NCBI RefSeq assembly: GCF_945956965.1
Contig: NZ_CAMFJS010000031.1
Location: 1-59,471 of the forward strand
From: an uncultured Roseateles sp.
Lineage (GTDB): Bacteria; Pseudomonadota; Gammaproteobacteria; Burkholderiales; Burkholderiaceae_C
Length of the DNA stretch: 59,471 bases
Direction of reading: 5' to 3'
Positions 51,656 through 59,471 of the stretch are shown one piece after another. Made by a program: the position numbers and the translations under genes. Every line of letters begins with the position of its first letter. Position 1 is the first letter of the stretch. The notes under the pieces are model-generated. The model was not told the DNA's origin and did not search any database. It saw nothing but the letters and a program-made list of their open reading frames with translations.

Positions 51656-52452
51656 GCGGGGGACTCGGTATCGGTGAGGCTTTGCAGGGCGGCCAATACC
51701 TGGCCGGCCCCGCGTGTGATGGCCGTGGGGCCGGGCGACAAAATGTCGGCGGATTTGATTTCAATCAGGCGGGCGCCCAGCTCGGCAAAGCCGGGCCGCG
51801 CCAGCACCTTGTCGGGCGCGAAGCGCTTGCCGCACCAGGAGCCGAGGATCAGCTCGGGGCGCTGGGCCAGCACCTCGCTGGGCGAGACGATGCGTTGTTT
51901 GGCAAAACCGGCCTGGGCGCGTTCGGCGAACACATCCTCGCCACCGGCCAGCTGAATGATTTCGCTGACCCAGCCGATGCCGCAAATCATGGGCTCGTCC
52001 CATTCCTCGAAATAGACCCGTGGGCGGCGCGGCAGGCGGGCTGCGGCAGCGGCAATCTCGGTCTGGCGGGCTTTCAAGTCGGCGCAGAGGGTCAGGGCTT
52101 GCGCTTGCCGATTCACCAACTCGCCCAGGCGCAGCACCATGGCGTGGATGCCAGCCAGGCTGCGCTGGTCGAACCACAAGGTGGCCAGGCCGGCGCGCTC
52201 GCATTCCTCCAGCAAGGGCCTCTGCAGGTCTGAAAAGCCAATCACCAGATCGGGCTGCACGGCCGTGACCTTCTCCAGCTTCATGCTGGAGAAGCCGCTG
52301 ATCTTGGGCTTTTCCTGGCGCGCTTCAGGCGGGTAGACGGTGTAGCCGGAAATGCCGGCGATATGCGCTTGCGCGCCCAGGCGGTAAAGCGTGTCCACCG
52401 CCTCGGTGGAGAGGCAGGCGATGCGCTGTGGGACGGCTTGGCTTTGGCTCAT
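51652..52452 (-). CDS. BtuF-like cobalamin-binding protein without signal peptide
   Basis: 266 residues of the helical-backbone periplasmic-binding fold (type III) as in BtuF: RIACLSTEAVDTLYRLGAQAHIAGISGYTVYPPEAR, KISGFSSMKLEKVTAVQPDLVIGFSDLQ, and ITRGAGQVLAALQSL. VYFEEWDEPMICGIGWVSEIIQLAGGEDVF is typical. The N-terminus (MSQSQAVPQR) has no hydrophobic signal, and the start overlaps the cobQ stop by 4 bases, so no extension is plausible. It may be a cytoplasmic corrinoid-binding protein, or exported in a non-classical way. It sits within the cob operon that also encodes BtuC and BtuD. Confidence 0.87.
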   Translation of the reverse strand: MSQSQAVPQRIACLSTEAVDTLYRLGAQAHIAGISGYTVYPPEARQEKPKISGFSSMKLEKVTAVQPDLVIGFSDLQRPLLEECERAGLATLWFDQRSLAGIHAMVLRLGELVNRQAQALTLCADLKARQTEIAAAAARLPRRPRVYFEEWDEPMICGIGWVSEIIQLAGGEDVFAERAQAGFAKQRIVSPSEVLAQRPELILGSWCGKRFAPDKVLARPGFAELGARLIEIKSADILSPGPTAITRGAGQVLAALQSLTDTESPA

Positions 52453-53918
52453 GGTGTCTTGAGCAAACCCGCCAGCACGCCGGGGGCAAAGTGTTGATCG
52501 ACGAATTCGGCCAGGCCTTCGAACACCGAGTCCAGGCTGGGCGTGGCGGCGCCGAAGAGGGCGCGCATCACGGCCGGGTCTTCGAACAGGCCGTGGGCAT
52601 AGCAGCCCAGCACCGAGCCGGCCTGCCAGCCAATCACCTCGCCGCTGTCGCTGAAGACGGCGGGCTGGGCCGGGGCCAGGCTGGGGTGTTGGGCGGTGCG
52701 ACCATGGTGAATTTCATAACCTTGCGCCTGCACGGCGCTCAATTGATGCCACGGCGCGGCCAGCGCGCTGAAGCGTAGCTGGGCGGGGCGCAGCAGTTTC
52801 TCGCGCTCGAACTGGGTGACCAGGGGCAGCAGGCCCAAGCCCGGCGCATTGCCATCCAGGCCAAAGGGGTCCAGCAGGCTTTCGCCCAGCATTTGCAGGC
52901 CGCCGCAGATGCCCAGCACTTTCTTACCGGCCGCTGCGTGTTGGGCCACGGCCAGGTCCAGGCCCTGCGCGCGCAGCCAGGCCAAGTCGGCTGCCACGGC
53001 CTTGGAGCCGGGCAGGATGATGAGGTCCGCGTCCACCAGGCCTGCCGGCTCGCGCACCCAGCTCAGACGCACCTGGGGCAGGCCGCGCAGGGGCTGGAAT
53101 TCGTCCAGATTGGACAGGCGCGGGTAGGCGATGATGGCAATCTTCATCACCCCCGGGCCACCGCCGCCGGTGCAGCCATCGTCGAAAACGCCGTCTTCTT
53201 CCGGCAGGCCGTGGCCGCGCCACATGGGCAGCACCGCCACGGTGGGCACGCCCGTCAAGGCCTGCAACTGCTCGGGGCCGGGGGCCAGCAGGCTGGCATC
53301 ACCGCGGAAGCGGTTTAGCACATAACCGCGAATCAAAGCGCGTTCATGCGCGGGTAGCAATTGGTGGGTGCCGTAGAGATGGGCAAAAGCGCCGCCGCGA
53401 TCGATATCGGTGACCAGCAGGCAGGCGGCTTGCACTTCCAGCGCGGTGCGCATGTTCACATAGTCGCTGGCGTGCAGATTGATTTCGGCCGGCGAGCCCG
53501 CACCCTCAATCACCACCACATCGTTCTCCGCCATCAGCTCGTGCAGTGCCGGGCGGGCGCGCAGCCAGAGCTTTTCGCTGCGCTCGCGCCAGGGCATTTC
53601 GGTCAGGGCGGTGTCCACCTCACCCAAGACAATCACCTGCGAGGCGGTGTCTTTTTCGGGCTTGAGCAGCACCGGGTTCATGCGCACCTCGGGCGTGCGG
53701 CGCGCGGCCAGGGCTTGGAAGTATTGGGCCGAGCCAATCTCGCCCATGGCGCCCTGCAAGCCCTGCACAACGCGGGCGTTATTGCTCATGTTCTGTGCCT
53801 TGAAGGGGGCCACCTTGAGGCCTTGGCGCGCATACCAGCGGCATAGCGCGGTGGCCAGCCAGCTTTTGCCCGCACCGCTGGTGGTGCCCAGCACCATGAC
53901 TGCTTTGGCGCGACTCAT
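52449..53918 (-). CDS. cobQ: Adenosylcobyric acid synthase (glutamine-hydrolysing)
   Basis: 489 residues. The N-terminal ATP-binding part (VLGTTSGAGKSWLATALCRWYARQG, P-loop) is followed by EGAGSPAEINLHASDYVNM and DIDRGGAFAHLYGTH, and a C-terminal glutaminase domain with VLGICGGLQMLGESL (Cys) and GYEIHHGRT (His). It amidates four carboxyls of adenosylcobyrinate a,c-diamide. Both ends overlap neighbours by 4 bases. Confidence 0.96.
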   Translation of the reverse strand: MSRAKAVMVLGTTSGAGKSWLATALCRWYARQGLKVAPFKAQNMSNNARVVQGLQGAMGEIGSAQYFQALAARRTPEVRMNPVLLKPEKDTASQVIVLGEVDTALTEMPWRERSEKLWLRARPALHELMAENDVVVIEGAGSPAEINLHASDYVNMRTALEVQAACLLVTDIDRGGAFAHLYGTHQLLPAHERALIRGYVLNRFRGDASLLAPGPEQLQALTGVPTVAVLPMWRGHGLPEEDGVFDDGCTGGGGPGVMKIAIIAYPRLSNLDEFQPLRGLPQVRLSWVREPAGLVDADLIILPGSKAVAADLAWLRAQGLDLAVAQHAAAGKKVLGICGGLQMLGESLLDPFGLDGNAPGLGLLPLVTQFEREKLLRPAQLRFSALAAPWHQLSAVQAQGYEIHHGRTAQHPSLAPAQPAVFSDSGEVIGWQAGSVLGCYAHGLFEDPAVMRALFGAATPSLDSVFEGLAEFVDQHFAPGVLAGLLKTP

Positions 53919-54961
53919 TGTGTTTTCAACTCCTCTTGCAGGGCTGCGCGCAGCGCCGCTTGTGACTGGGGGGGCTGGACCGAGAGGCGGACCCAGCCGG
54001 GCAGGCCAAAGCTTTGCGCATCGCGCAGCTTGATGCCGCCGCTGTCATGGCTATTGCGCAGGCGCGGCAGGCAAAGCGGCTGGCTGGGCCGGGCCAGCCA
54101 GAAATTGCTGCAGCTGGGGCTTTGTTGCCAATCCAGCTCGGCCAGCATCTGCTGCTGCGCTTCTTTCCAGGCGCGCAGCACCTTGGTGACTTCGCTCAGG
54201 TGCTGCCTGGTGTCCTCGCTATGCCAATGCATCAGCAAGGCGCAGCCTTCGCTGGACAAAACCCAGCTGGGCGCCACTGCCTGCGAGTGAGCCAGCAGGC
54301 GATCGGCTTCAGCAGGCGCCAGCAGATAGGCGGCGCGCACGCCGGTCAAGCCTAAAGCCTTGTTGGGGCAATGCAGGCGCCAGGCTTGTTCGGCCAGGTC
54401 GGCGGGCAGCTGGCTTTGGCCGTGCAGGCGCAGGGGCTCGTAAGCCTGGTCGATGGCCAGGCTGGCCTTGGCCGCTTGCAGGGCCAGGCTCAGCGCTTGC
54501 CAGTCTTCGCCCGAGAGTGTGCTGCTGCTGGGGTTGCAGGGCTCGCAGACCCATACCAGGTCACCGTCGCTGTCATTCTCGGCCAGGCCTTGGCAGAGTT
54601 CTGTGATGCTGCGGTAGCTGCGCACGTTCATGTTCAATGCCATGGCTGCTGCAGCGTAATCACCAAAGCCCGGCTGCGGCACCCAAACGCAGCGGCTGCC
54701 AGCCAGCAGCGCCGCCAGGCTGAGCCGGCGAATGGCCTCGGCGCCGCCGGAACAGGGCAGCACGCGCGCAGGCCCGACGCCGGTCGCGGCGCCCAGCTGC
54801 GCGCGCAGCGCCGTGTAGGCCGGGTCCGGGTAGCGCTCACGCTCGGCGCCGAGTACGGCGGCCAGCAGCTGCGGCGGCGGGCCCAAGGGGCTGGCGTTGC
54901 TGCTGAAGTCATGTGCCACCGTAGACCCGGCGTCGCTGCCGCCATGCACAGTCAGACTCAT
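53915..54961 (-). CDS. cobD: Threonine-phosphate decarboxylase / CobC-type aminotransferase-fold enzyme
   Basis: 348 residues, class I/II PLP fold. HDFSSNASPLGPPPQLLAAV, VLPCSGGAEAIRRLSLAAL, WVCEPCNPSSSTLS and the PLP-Lys region CPNKALGLTGVRAAYLLAP are visible. It likely supplies (R)-1-amino-2-propanol phosphate for the CbiB step. Lys is preceded by Asn where Ser or Thr is usual. Gene names differ between organisms (cobD in Salmonella, cobC in Pseudomonas); I use cobD for the decarboxylase. Overlaps are 4 bases on each side. Confidence 0.85.
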   Translation of the reverse strand: MSLTVHGGSDAGSTVAHDFSSNASPLGPPPQLLAAVLGAERERYPDPAYTALRAQLGAATGVGPARVLPCSGGAEAIRRLSLAALLAGSRCVWVPQPGFGDYAAAAMALNMNVRSYRSITELCQGLAENDSDGDLVWVCEPCNPSSSTLSGEDWQALSLALQAAKASLAIDQAYEPLRLHGQSQLPADLAEQAWRLHCPNKALGLTGVRAAYLLAPAEADRLLAHSQAVAPSWVLSSEGCALLMHWHSEDTRQHLSEVTKVLRAWKEAQQQMLAELDWQQSPSCSNFWLARPSQPLCLPRLRNSHDSGGIKLRDAQSFGLPGWVRLSVQPPQSQAALRAALQEELKTQ

Positions 54962-55896
54962 GGCAGCCTCAGCACAAAAGCGCCCAGGGCCAGCAGCGCG
55001 GCCGACTTCAGCAGGGCAGACAGTGCCAGGCCGTAGGCCCGGGCGATGGCGCTGCCGTCGGGCGCGCTACCGCTGGGGTTGAGTTCGTAAGTGCCCGGCT
55101 TGGCCAGGCGCAGATTCAGGCGCAAAGCCATGGCACCCATGGGCCAGCCGCCGTTGGGCGAAGGCGTTTTGCGCGCCTCGCGCCGCAGCGTTTTGAGCCA
55201 GTGTAGGCGCCAGCTCAGCAAGGCCAGCCCGGTGATGCGGGCCGGCAGCCAGGACAACCAATCGTCCGCCCAGGCGGCCCATTTACCAGCCCATTCCCAG
55301 CGGCCGTGGTAGCCCCACATGGCATCTGCCGTGTTGGCGAAGCGGTAGAGCGCCGCGCCCGGCAGGCCCGCGACCATGAACCAGAACAGCGGCGCCACGA
55401 CCGAGTCGTTGAGGTTCTCGGCCAGGGTTTCGATGGCGGCCTCGCGCACTTCCGCCGCGCTCAGCGCCGAGGTGTCGCGGCTGACCAAGCGGGACAGGCG
55501 CGCCCGCCCAGCCTCCAGGGATTCCTGCAAGGCCAGCTCCACCGCCGCCACTTCCTCGCTCAGCATGCGCCAGGACAGCAGTGGCTTGAGCATCAAGCCC
55601 AGCAGCAGGGCGCAGCCCAGCATACGGCCGCTGGCCTGCCAGGGCTCCACGCCGCGGATCAGGCCGGTCTCCAGCACCACCGTTGCTGCCACGACCAAAA
55701 TCGAACCCAGCCACCAACGCAAGGCCCCCGCCGTAAAGCCGGCCGCCGGCCCCAGCGATTGCAGCCATTGCGAGCCGCGCTGCAGATAAGCGCCCATGCC
55801 CACCACCGGGTGTGCCCACACCGGCGGTTCGCCAAACAGGCGGTCGACCAGCAAGGCCACCAGCATGGCCAGCGGCAGCAGCAGGGCCATGCTCAT
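54958..55896 (-). CDS. cbiB: Adenosylcobinamide-phosphate synthase
   Basis: 312 residues, multi-pass membrane protein. LLVDRLFGEPPVWAHPVVGMGAYLQ at the N-terminus, LSRLVSRDTSALSAAEVREAAIETLAENLNDSVVAPLFWFMVAGLPGAALYRFANTADAMWGYHG in the middle and the late WPMGAMALRLNLRLAKPGTYELN are CbiB signatures. It attaches the aminopropanol arm to cobyric acid. The ATG overlaps the cobO stop by 1 base (TGATG). Confidence 0.95.
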   Translation of the reverse strand: MSMALLLPLAMLVALLVDRLFGEPPVWAHPVVGMGAYLQRGSQWLQSLGPAAGFTAGALRWWLGSILVVAATVVLETGLIRGVEPWQASGRMLGCALLLGLMLKPLLSWRMLSEEVAAVELALQESLEAGRARLSRLVSRDTSALSAAEVREAAIETLAENLNDSVVAPLFWFMVAGLPGAALYRFANTADAMWGYHGRWEWAGKWAAWADDWLSWLPARITGLALLSWRLHWLKTLRREARKTPSPNGGWPMGAMALRLNLRLAKPGTYELNPSGSAPDGSAIARAYGLALSALLKSAALLALGAFVLRLP

Positions 55897-56465
55897 CAGT
55901 CTTCGATGCCGCGTTGGGCCGGCACACCGGCCTTGAAGTGATGCTTGATCAAGGCCATCTCGGTGACGGTGTCGGCCAACTCAATCAGCTCCTCCGGCGC
56001 GTTACGTCCGGTCAGCACCACATGCACATGGGCGGGCCGTTCGCGCAGGGCTTGCAGCACCGGCTCCAGCGGCAGCCAACCATAGCGCAGGGGGTACATG
56101 ATCTCGTCCAGCACGACGAGGAAATGCTCGCCCGCGGCAATCGTCGCGGCGGCACGTGCCCAGCCGTCGCGAGCCAGCTGCGCGCTGTGTTCCAGGTCCT
56201 TGCTCTTCCAGCTGAAGCCGTCGCCCAAGCCCTCGATGGGCACGCCCAGTTGTTCGAACAGGCGGTGCTCACCGAAGCGGGCGCTGGGCACTTTCATGAA
56301 TTGATAGATCTTCACCGCCTTGCCGCGGCCATGGGCGCGCAGGGCCAGGCCGAAGGCGGCCGTGCTCTTGCCCTTGCCGTCGCCGGTGTGGACCAGGATC
56401 AGACCGCGTCGCTCGGCGGTAGGGATGATGCGTTCGCGGTCGACGGGGGGTTGTTCGATTTGCAT
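55896..56465 (-). CDS. cobO: Cob(I)yrinic acid a,c-diamide adenosyltransferase (CobA/CobO type)
   Basis: 189 residues. P-loop HTGDGKGKSTAAFGLALRA and ALIKHHFKAGVPAQRGIED at the C-terminus are classic for this adenosyltransferase family. It transfers the adenosyl group from ATP to Co(I) corrinoids. ATG 56465 is chosen; the longer frame overlaps cobB. Gap to cobB is 10 bases. Confidence 0.95.
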   Translation of the reverse strand: MQIEQPPVDRERIIPTAERRGLILVHTGDGKGKSTAAFGLALRAHGRGKAVKIYQFMKVPSARFGEHRLFEQLGVPIEGLGDGFSWKSKDLEHSAQLARDGWARAAATIAAGEHFLVVLDEIMYPLRYGWLPLEPVLQALRERPAHVHVVLTGRNAPEELIELADTVTEMALIKHHFKAGVPAQRGIED

Positions 56466-56475
56466 GGTGTGAGGC

Positions 56476-57792
56476 TCAGGGCTGGCCTGCGAAGAAGGCC
56501 GCCACAGCGGCCGGGTTCGAGGCGAAATAGTGATGGATATAGCTGGCGCGCAGGGAACCCTGTTGATAGAGCGCCTCGGCCGTGCGCCCGCCATTGGGGT
56601 TGTGGGCGGTGGCGATGGCCGGCAGCGGCGTGCCCAGCGTGGAGTAGTGAAAGCTGTGGCCACGCAGCGGGCCTTCGGGCCAGTCGATGGCTTGCAGGCC
56701 AAGGGCGGCCAGGCGGCTTTGCATGCGGGCACTGCCGGGCATCAGGCCGGCCATGGGGTGGGGCTGGCCATCGACATCCAGCAGCTGATCCAGCAGACAC
56801 AGCATGCCGCCGCATTCCGCCAGCAGCGGGCGGCCGGCGGCCAGGTGCTGGCGCAGGTCGGCAAAAAAGCTGGGGTGCTGGCGCAAGGTTTGCGCATGCA
56901 ACTCTGGGTAGCCGCCGGGCAGCCAGAGCGCGTCGCAGGCCGGCAAGGCCTGACCTTGCAGCGGCGAGAACATCAGCAGCTCGGCGCCCAGAGCGCGCAG
57001 GCAGTCCAGATTGGCGGGGTAGATGAAGCTGAAGGCCGCGTCTTGCGCCACCGCGATGCGGCGGCCGGCCAGGGCCTGCGGGTCGGCTTCGGCCAGGGCG
57101 CCGGCAAAGGCCTCGGCCGCGCCCTCGAAGCTAACGTTGGGGAATTCAAAGTCGGGCTCCAGCGCGCGGGCGAACTGATCGGCCCAGGCGTCCAGCTGCG
57201 CGTCCAGCTCGGGCAGCTCCAGCGCTTGCACCAGGCCCAGGTGGCGCTCCGGCAGGCTGAGGCTTTCGTCGCGCGGTAGGGCGGCCACCAGCGGCAGCTC
57301 GGGCGGCAGGCCTTGCGCCACCATCTTGCCGTGGGCGGCGCTGCCGACGCGGTTGGCGACCACACCGCACACCGACACATCCGGGCGAAAGCGCTGCAGG
57401 CCGGTGGCCAGGGCGGCAAAGGTTTGAGCCATGGACGAAGCGTCGATCACCGCCAGCACCGGCAGACCGAAGGCAGCCGCCAGGTCAGCGCTGCTGGGGT
57501 CGCCGTCAAACAAGCCCATCACGCCTTCAACCAGGATCAAGTCGGCGCTTGCTGCTGCTTCGGACAGCAAGGCGCGGCAGTGATCCAGGCCGCCCATGAA
57601 GAGGTCCAGCTGATAGACCGGCTGGCCGCTGGCGCGTTCCAGAATCATCGGGTCCAGGTAGTCGGGGCCGGTCTTGAAGACCCGCACGCGGCGGCCCAGG
57701 CGGCGCTGCCAGCGGGCGATGGCCGCGGTGACGCTGGTCTTGCCGGAACCGGAGGAGGGCGCGCTGATCAACAGCGCTTGGCATTCATTCAT
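56476..57792 (-). CDS. cobB: Cobyrinate a,c-diamide synthase
   Basis: 438 residues. The N-terminal P-loop SAPSSGSGKTSVTAAIARWQRRLG, EGVMGLFDGD, and the glutaminase domain with Cys in LLAECGGMLCLLDQLL and the late SFHYSTLGT are found in CobB/CbiA. It amidates the a and c carboxyls of cobyrinate, so the organism must make or import cobyrinate. It overlaps btuD by 8 bases. Confidence 0.95.
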   Translation of the reverse strand: MNECQALLISAPSSGSGKTSVTAAIARWQRRLGRRVRVFKTGPDYLDPMILERASGQPVYQLDLFMGGLDHCRALLSEAAASADLILVEGVMGLFDGDPSSADLAAAFGLPVLAVIDASSMAQTFAALATGLQRFRPDVSVCGVVANRVGSAAHGKMVAQGLPPELPLVAALPRDESLSLPERHLGLVQALELPELDAQLDAWADQFARALEPDFEFPNVSFEGAAEAFAGALAEADPQALAGRRIAVAQDAAFSFIYPANLDCLRALGAELLMFSPLQGQALPACDALWLPGGYPELHAQTLRQHPSFFADLRQHLAAGRPLLAECGGMLCLLDQLLDVDGQPHPMAGLMPGSARMQSRLAALGLQAIDWPEGPLRGHSFHYSTLGTPLPAIATAHNPNGGRTAEALYQQGSLRASYIHHYFASNPAAVAAFFAGQP

Positions 57793-58651
57793 GGCGGGCC
57801 TTCAAAGGCAGGACATTGCTGGTGGTGGTGGCGGCAACTGAGCGTGGCGTGCTGGCGCTGGATGCCGGCGCACCGGGCAGGGCCAGCCACTGGCCTTGCC
57901 ACTCAATCAGTTGCAGGCGATGGTCGAACACTTCTTGCAGGGCGGCGCGTGTGGCGGCCTCGGCCGGGCTGCCGCAGTGGCGCACCCGCCCTTCGCTCAT
58001 CACCACCAGCCAGTCGGCCTGCAGGGCGACATTGAGTTCGTGCAGCACGCTGATCACCGTGTGATCGGCACGCACCTGATCGCGCACGATCTGCAGCCAG
58101 TCGGCCTGGTGCGGCGGGTCCAGATGGGCCAGGGGCTCGTCCATCATCAGCACCTGGGCTTGCACCGCCAGGGCCCGCGCCAGCAGCACGCGCTGGCGCT
58201 CGCCGCCCGACAAAGTGCCCAGGCTGCGGGCGCGCCAGTCCCAGCTTTGGGTTTGGCGCATGGCGGTCTCGACGGCGGCGTGGTCGGCCGCGCTCGGCGG
58301 GGCCAGCCAGGCGCGGTGGGGCAGGCGGCCCAGCATCACCACGTCTTGCGCGCTGAGTTCATCGCCGCTGGCCTCGTTCTGGCCAAGCCAGGACAGCTCA
58401 CGCGCTCTTTGCTTGACCGGCCGGGCGTGCAGGGGTTGGCCGAGCAGCTCGATGCTGCCCAAGCTGGGTGTTAGGCCCGCCAGGGCACGCAGCAGGGTGG
58501 ATTTGCCGGCGCCATTGGGGCCGACGATGGCGGTCCAACGGCGCTCGGGCAGGGCTAACTCGATGCGGTGCAGCACCGGGTGGCCGGACAAGCTGACGCT
58601 GAGTTCGCGCGCATGCAGGGCGGCGGGCTGTGTCAAATTCTTCGTGCTCAT
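57785..58651 (-). CDS. btuD: Cobalamin/iron-complex ABC transporter, ATP-binding protein (BtuD-like)
   Basis: 288 residues. Walker A VGPNGAGKSTLL, signature LSGGERQRVLLARAL, Walker B VLMMDEPLAHLD and H-loop VLHELNVALQ are intact, of the FepC/BtuD family. A C-terminal extension of about 25 residues (SSASTPRSVAATTTS...) is unusual. Start ATG 58651 overlaps the permease stop by 4 bases. The cob context points to corrinoid uptake; iron-siderophore uptake is the family alternative. Confidence 0.88.
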   Translation of the reverse strand: MSTKNLTQPAALHARELSVSLSGHPVLHRIELALPERRWTAIVGPNGAGKSTLLRALAGLTPSLGSIELLGQPLHARPVKQRARELSWLGQNEASGDELSAQDVVMLGRLPHRAWLAPPSAADHAAVETAMRQTQSWDWRARSLGTLSGGERQRVLLARALAVQAQVLMMDEPLAHLDPPHQADWLQIVRDQVRADHTVISVLHELNVALQADWLVVMSEGRVRHCGSPAEAATRAALQEVFDHRLQLIEWQGQWLALPGAPASSASTPRSVAATTTSNVLPLKARHE

Positions 58652-59471
58652 GCGGCCCTCCGGCTGCGTTGGCGGTGCATCAGGCGCAGCAGATAGCCAC
58701 CGCCCAGGATGGCGGTGATGACGCCCACCGGCAACTCCTGCGGGGCCAGAATCCAGCGCGACAAGATATCGGCGCTGAGCAGCAGCAGGCCGCCGGCGCA
58801 GGCTGATAGCAGCAGCAATTTGCCATGCGGCGCGGGGCAAAGATTGCGCACCAGATGCGGCGCCACCAGGCCAACGAAGGCGATCATGCCGGTCTGCGCC
58901 ACCGCCGTGCCGGTGGCCAGGGCGAAGGCCGCGATCAGGGCCATGCGCACCAGACTCAGGCGCACGCCCAGGGATTGCGCCGTGGCCTCGCCCAAGGTCA
59001 GGGCGTCGAGCGCCTGGCTGCCGCCCAAGGCGACGGCCAAGCTGATCAACAGCACGGCCGCCATCAGCGCCACGCTGTTCCAGCCCAGAAAACCGGTGGT
59101 ACCCAGCACAAAGGCGGCCATGGTGCGCATGATGTCGGGTGTGGCCAGGGTGATCAGATCGGTGATGGCGCCCAGCACCACGCCCACCACCACACCGGCC
59201 AGCAGCAGGCGCAGCGTGTGCTCAACCCCGCGCGCCATCATCAAGGCCAGGGATACGCCCAGCAAGGTGCCGAAGAAGGCCGCGCCCGTCAGGCCCAAGC
59301 GCTCCAGCCATTGCAGCGATTGCGGCGAGCCGCCGAACAAGGCCAGCGTGATCGCCACCCCTAAGCGCGCGCCGGCCGCACTGCCCAGCAAATAGGGGTC
59401 GGCCAGCGGATTGCGAAACAGGCCCTGGGTGATGGCGCCGGCCAGGCCCAGCAAGGCGCCCGCCAACCAGG
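58648..59471 (-). CDS. btuC: Cobalamin ABC transporter permease (BtuC/FecCD), N-terminus outside window
   Basis: The frame is open to the right edge and gives about 274 residues. GLAGAITQGLFRNPLADPYLLGSAAGA, FVLGTTGFLGWNSVALM, GMIAFVGLVAPHLVRNL and ELPVGVITAILGGGYLLRLMHR are the FecCD signatures. The first two helices or so and the start codon are missing. It forms an importer with the next gene and may use the BtuF-like protein of the same operon or a second binding protein outside the window. Confidence 0.9.
   Translation of the reverse strand, partial: WLAGALLGLAGAITQGLFRNPLADPYLLGSAAGARLGVAITLALFGGSPQSLQWLERLGLTGAAFFGTLLGVSLALMMARGVEHTLRLLLAGVVVGVVLGAITDLITLATPDIMRTMAAFVLGTTGFLGWNSVALMAAVLLISLAVALGGSQALDALTLGEATAQSLGVRLSLVRMALIAAFALATGTAVAQTGMIAFVGLVAPHLVRNLCPAPHGKLLLLSACAGGLLLLSADILSRWILAPQELPVGVITAILGGGYLLRLMHRQRSRRAA

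Noticed and set aside
49215-59471. Cobalamin riboswitch
   Set aside because: The operon runs leftward from beyond the right edge, so its leader is not in the window, and I saw no B12-box-like sequence inside.

Overview
This 59.5 kb window is high-GC, gene-dense DNA, almost certainly from a betaproteobacterium of the order Burkholderiales. The evidence is the bolA-his order, the short-form HisG, a PEP-CTERM protein, a PHA-system protein and the gene repertoire in general. Placement near the Roseateles/Pelomonas/Mitsuaria group is inference from overall feel and not shown by the sequence. I recognise no rRNA, tRNA, CRISPR array, transposase or prophage. Most genes are ordinary chromosomal housekeeping and accessory metabolism.

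Layout. (1) 1-3.8 kb: the 3' part of a TonB-dependent receptor, a gene-poor stretch, a DUF4440 protein and an MFS transporter. (2) 3.9-10.9 kb: a quinol-oxidase cluster cyoABCD with a SURF1-type assembly factor, followed by a RegB/RegA-like (RoxS/RoxR) redox two-component system. An Anr/FNR-like half-site pair lies upstream of cyoA, so the block looks like a self-contained oxygen/redox-tuned terminal oxidase module. (3) 10.9-16.3 kb: an SGNH hydrolase plus acyltransferase-3 pair, the type II secretion assembly pair gspA/gspB, and a LysE-type exporter. (4) 16.3-21.1 kb: membrane-lipid genes: phosphatidylserine decarboxylase, a divergently transcribed membrane-anchored class III aminotransferase, an integral membrane protein and a GT4 glycosyltransferase with Pho-box-like repeats in front of it. 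(5) 21.1-28.6 kb: DUF1415 protein, two metallopeptidases, an orphan periplasmic binding protein, a molybdopterin oxidoreductase and a zinc aminopeptidase lipoprotein. (6) 28.6-33.3 kb: a group of storage-granule-type genes (PHA-system protein, acyl-CoA-binding protein, WS/DGAT acyltransferase, CHAD protein), then a TPR protein and a TetR regulator.

(7) 33.4-47.7 kb: an ABC-2 exporter, an S9 peptidase, bolA, and the histidine operon hisG-hisD-//-hisC-hisB-hisH-hisA-hisF. The operon is split between hisD and hisC by a 3.9 kb block holding a chemoreceptor, a PEP-CTERM protein (both on the opposite strand) and a VapBC-like toxin-antitoxin pair whose toxin stop codon overlaps the hisC start codon. 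murA (expected between bolA and hisG) and hisI/hisE (expected after hisF) are not in the window. (8) 47.7-49.2 kb: rsmD, coaD and a YfhL-type ferredoxin. (9) 49.2-59.5 kb, minus strand: a tightly overlapping late cobalamin operon in transcription order btuC-btuD-cobB-cobO-cbiB-cobD-cobQ-btuF-like-cobT-cobS-cobC. Its promoter, and any B12 riboswitch, lie beyond the right edge.

The observations most worth following up are the toxin-antitoxin module wired into the his operon with a 53-bp tandem repeat directly before it, the membrane-anchored aminotransferase beside psd, the cluster of granule-related genes, the cobalamin-binding protein with no signal peptide, and several regulatory candidates: the Anr box, a sigma-28 promoter with an overlapping inverted repeat, Pho-like repeats, and a degenerate CGAN tetranucleotide array before gspB.
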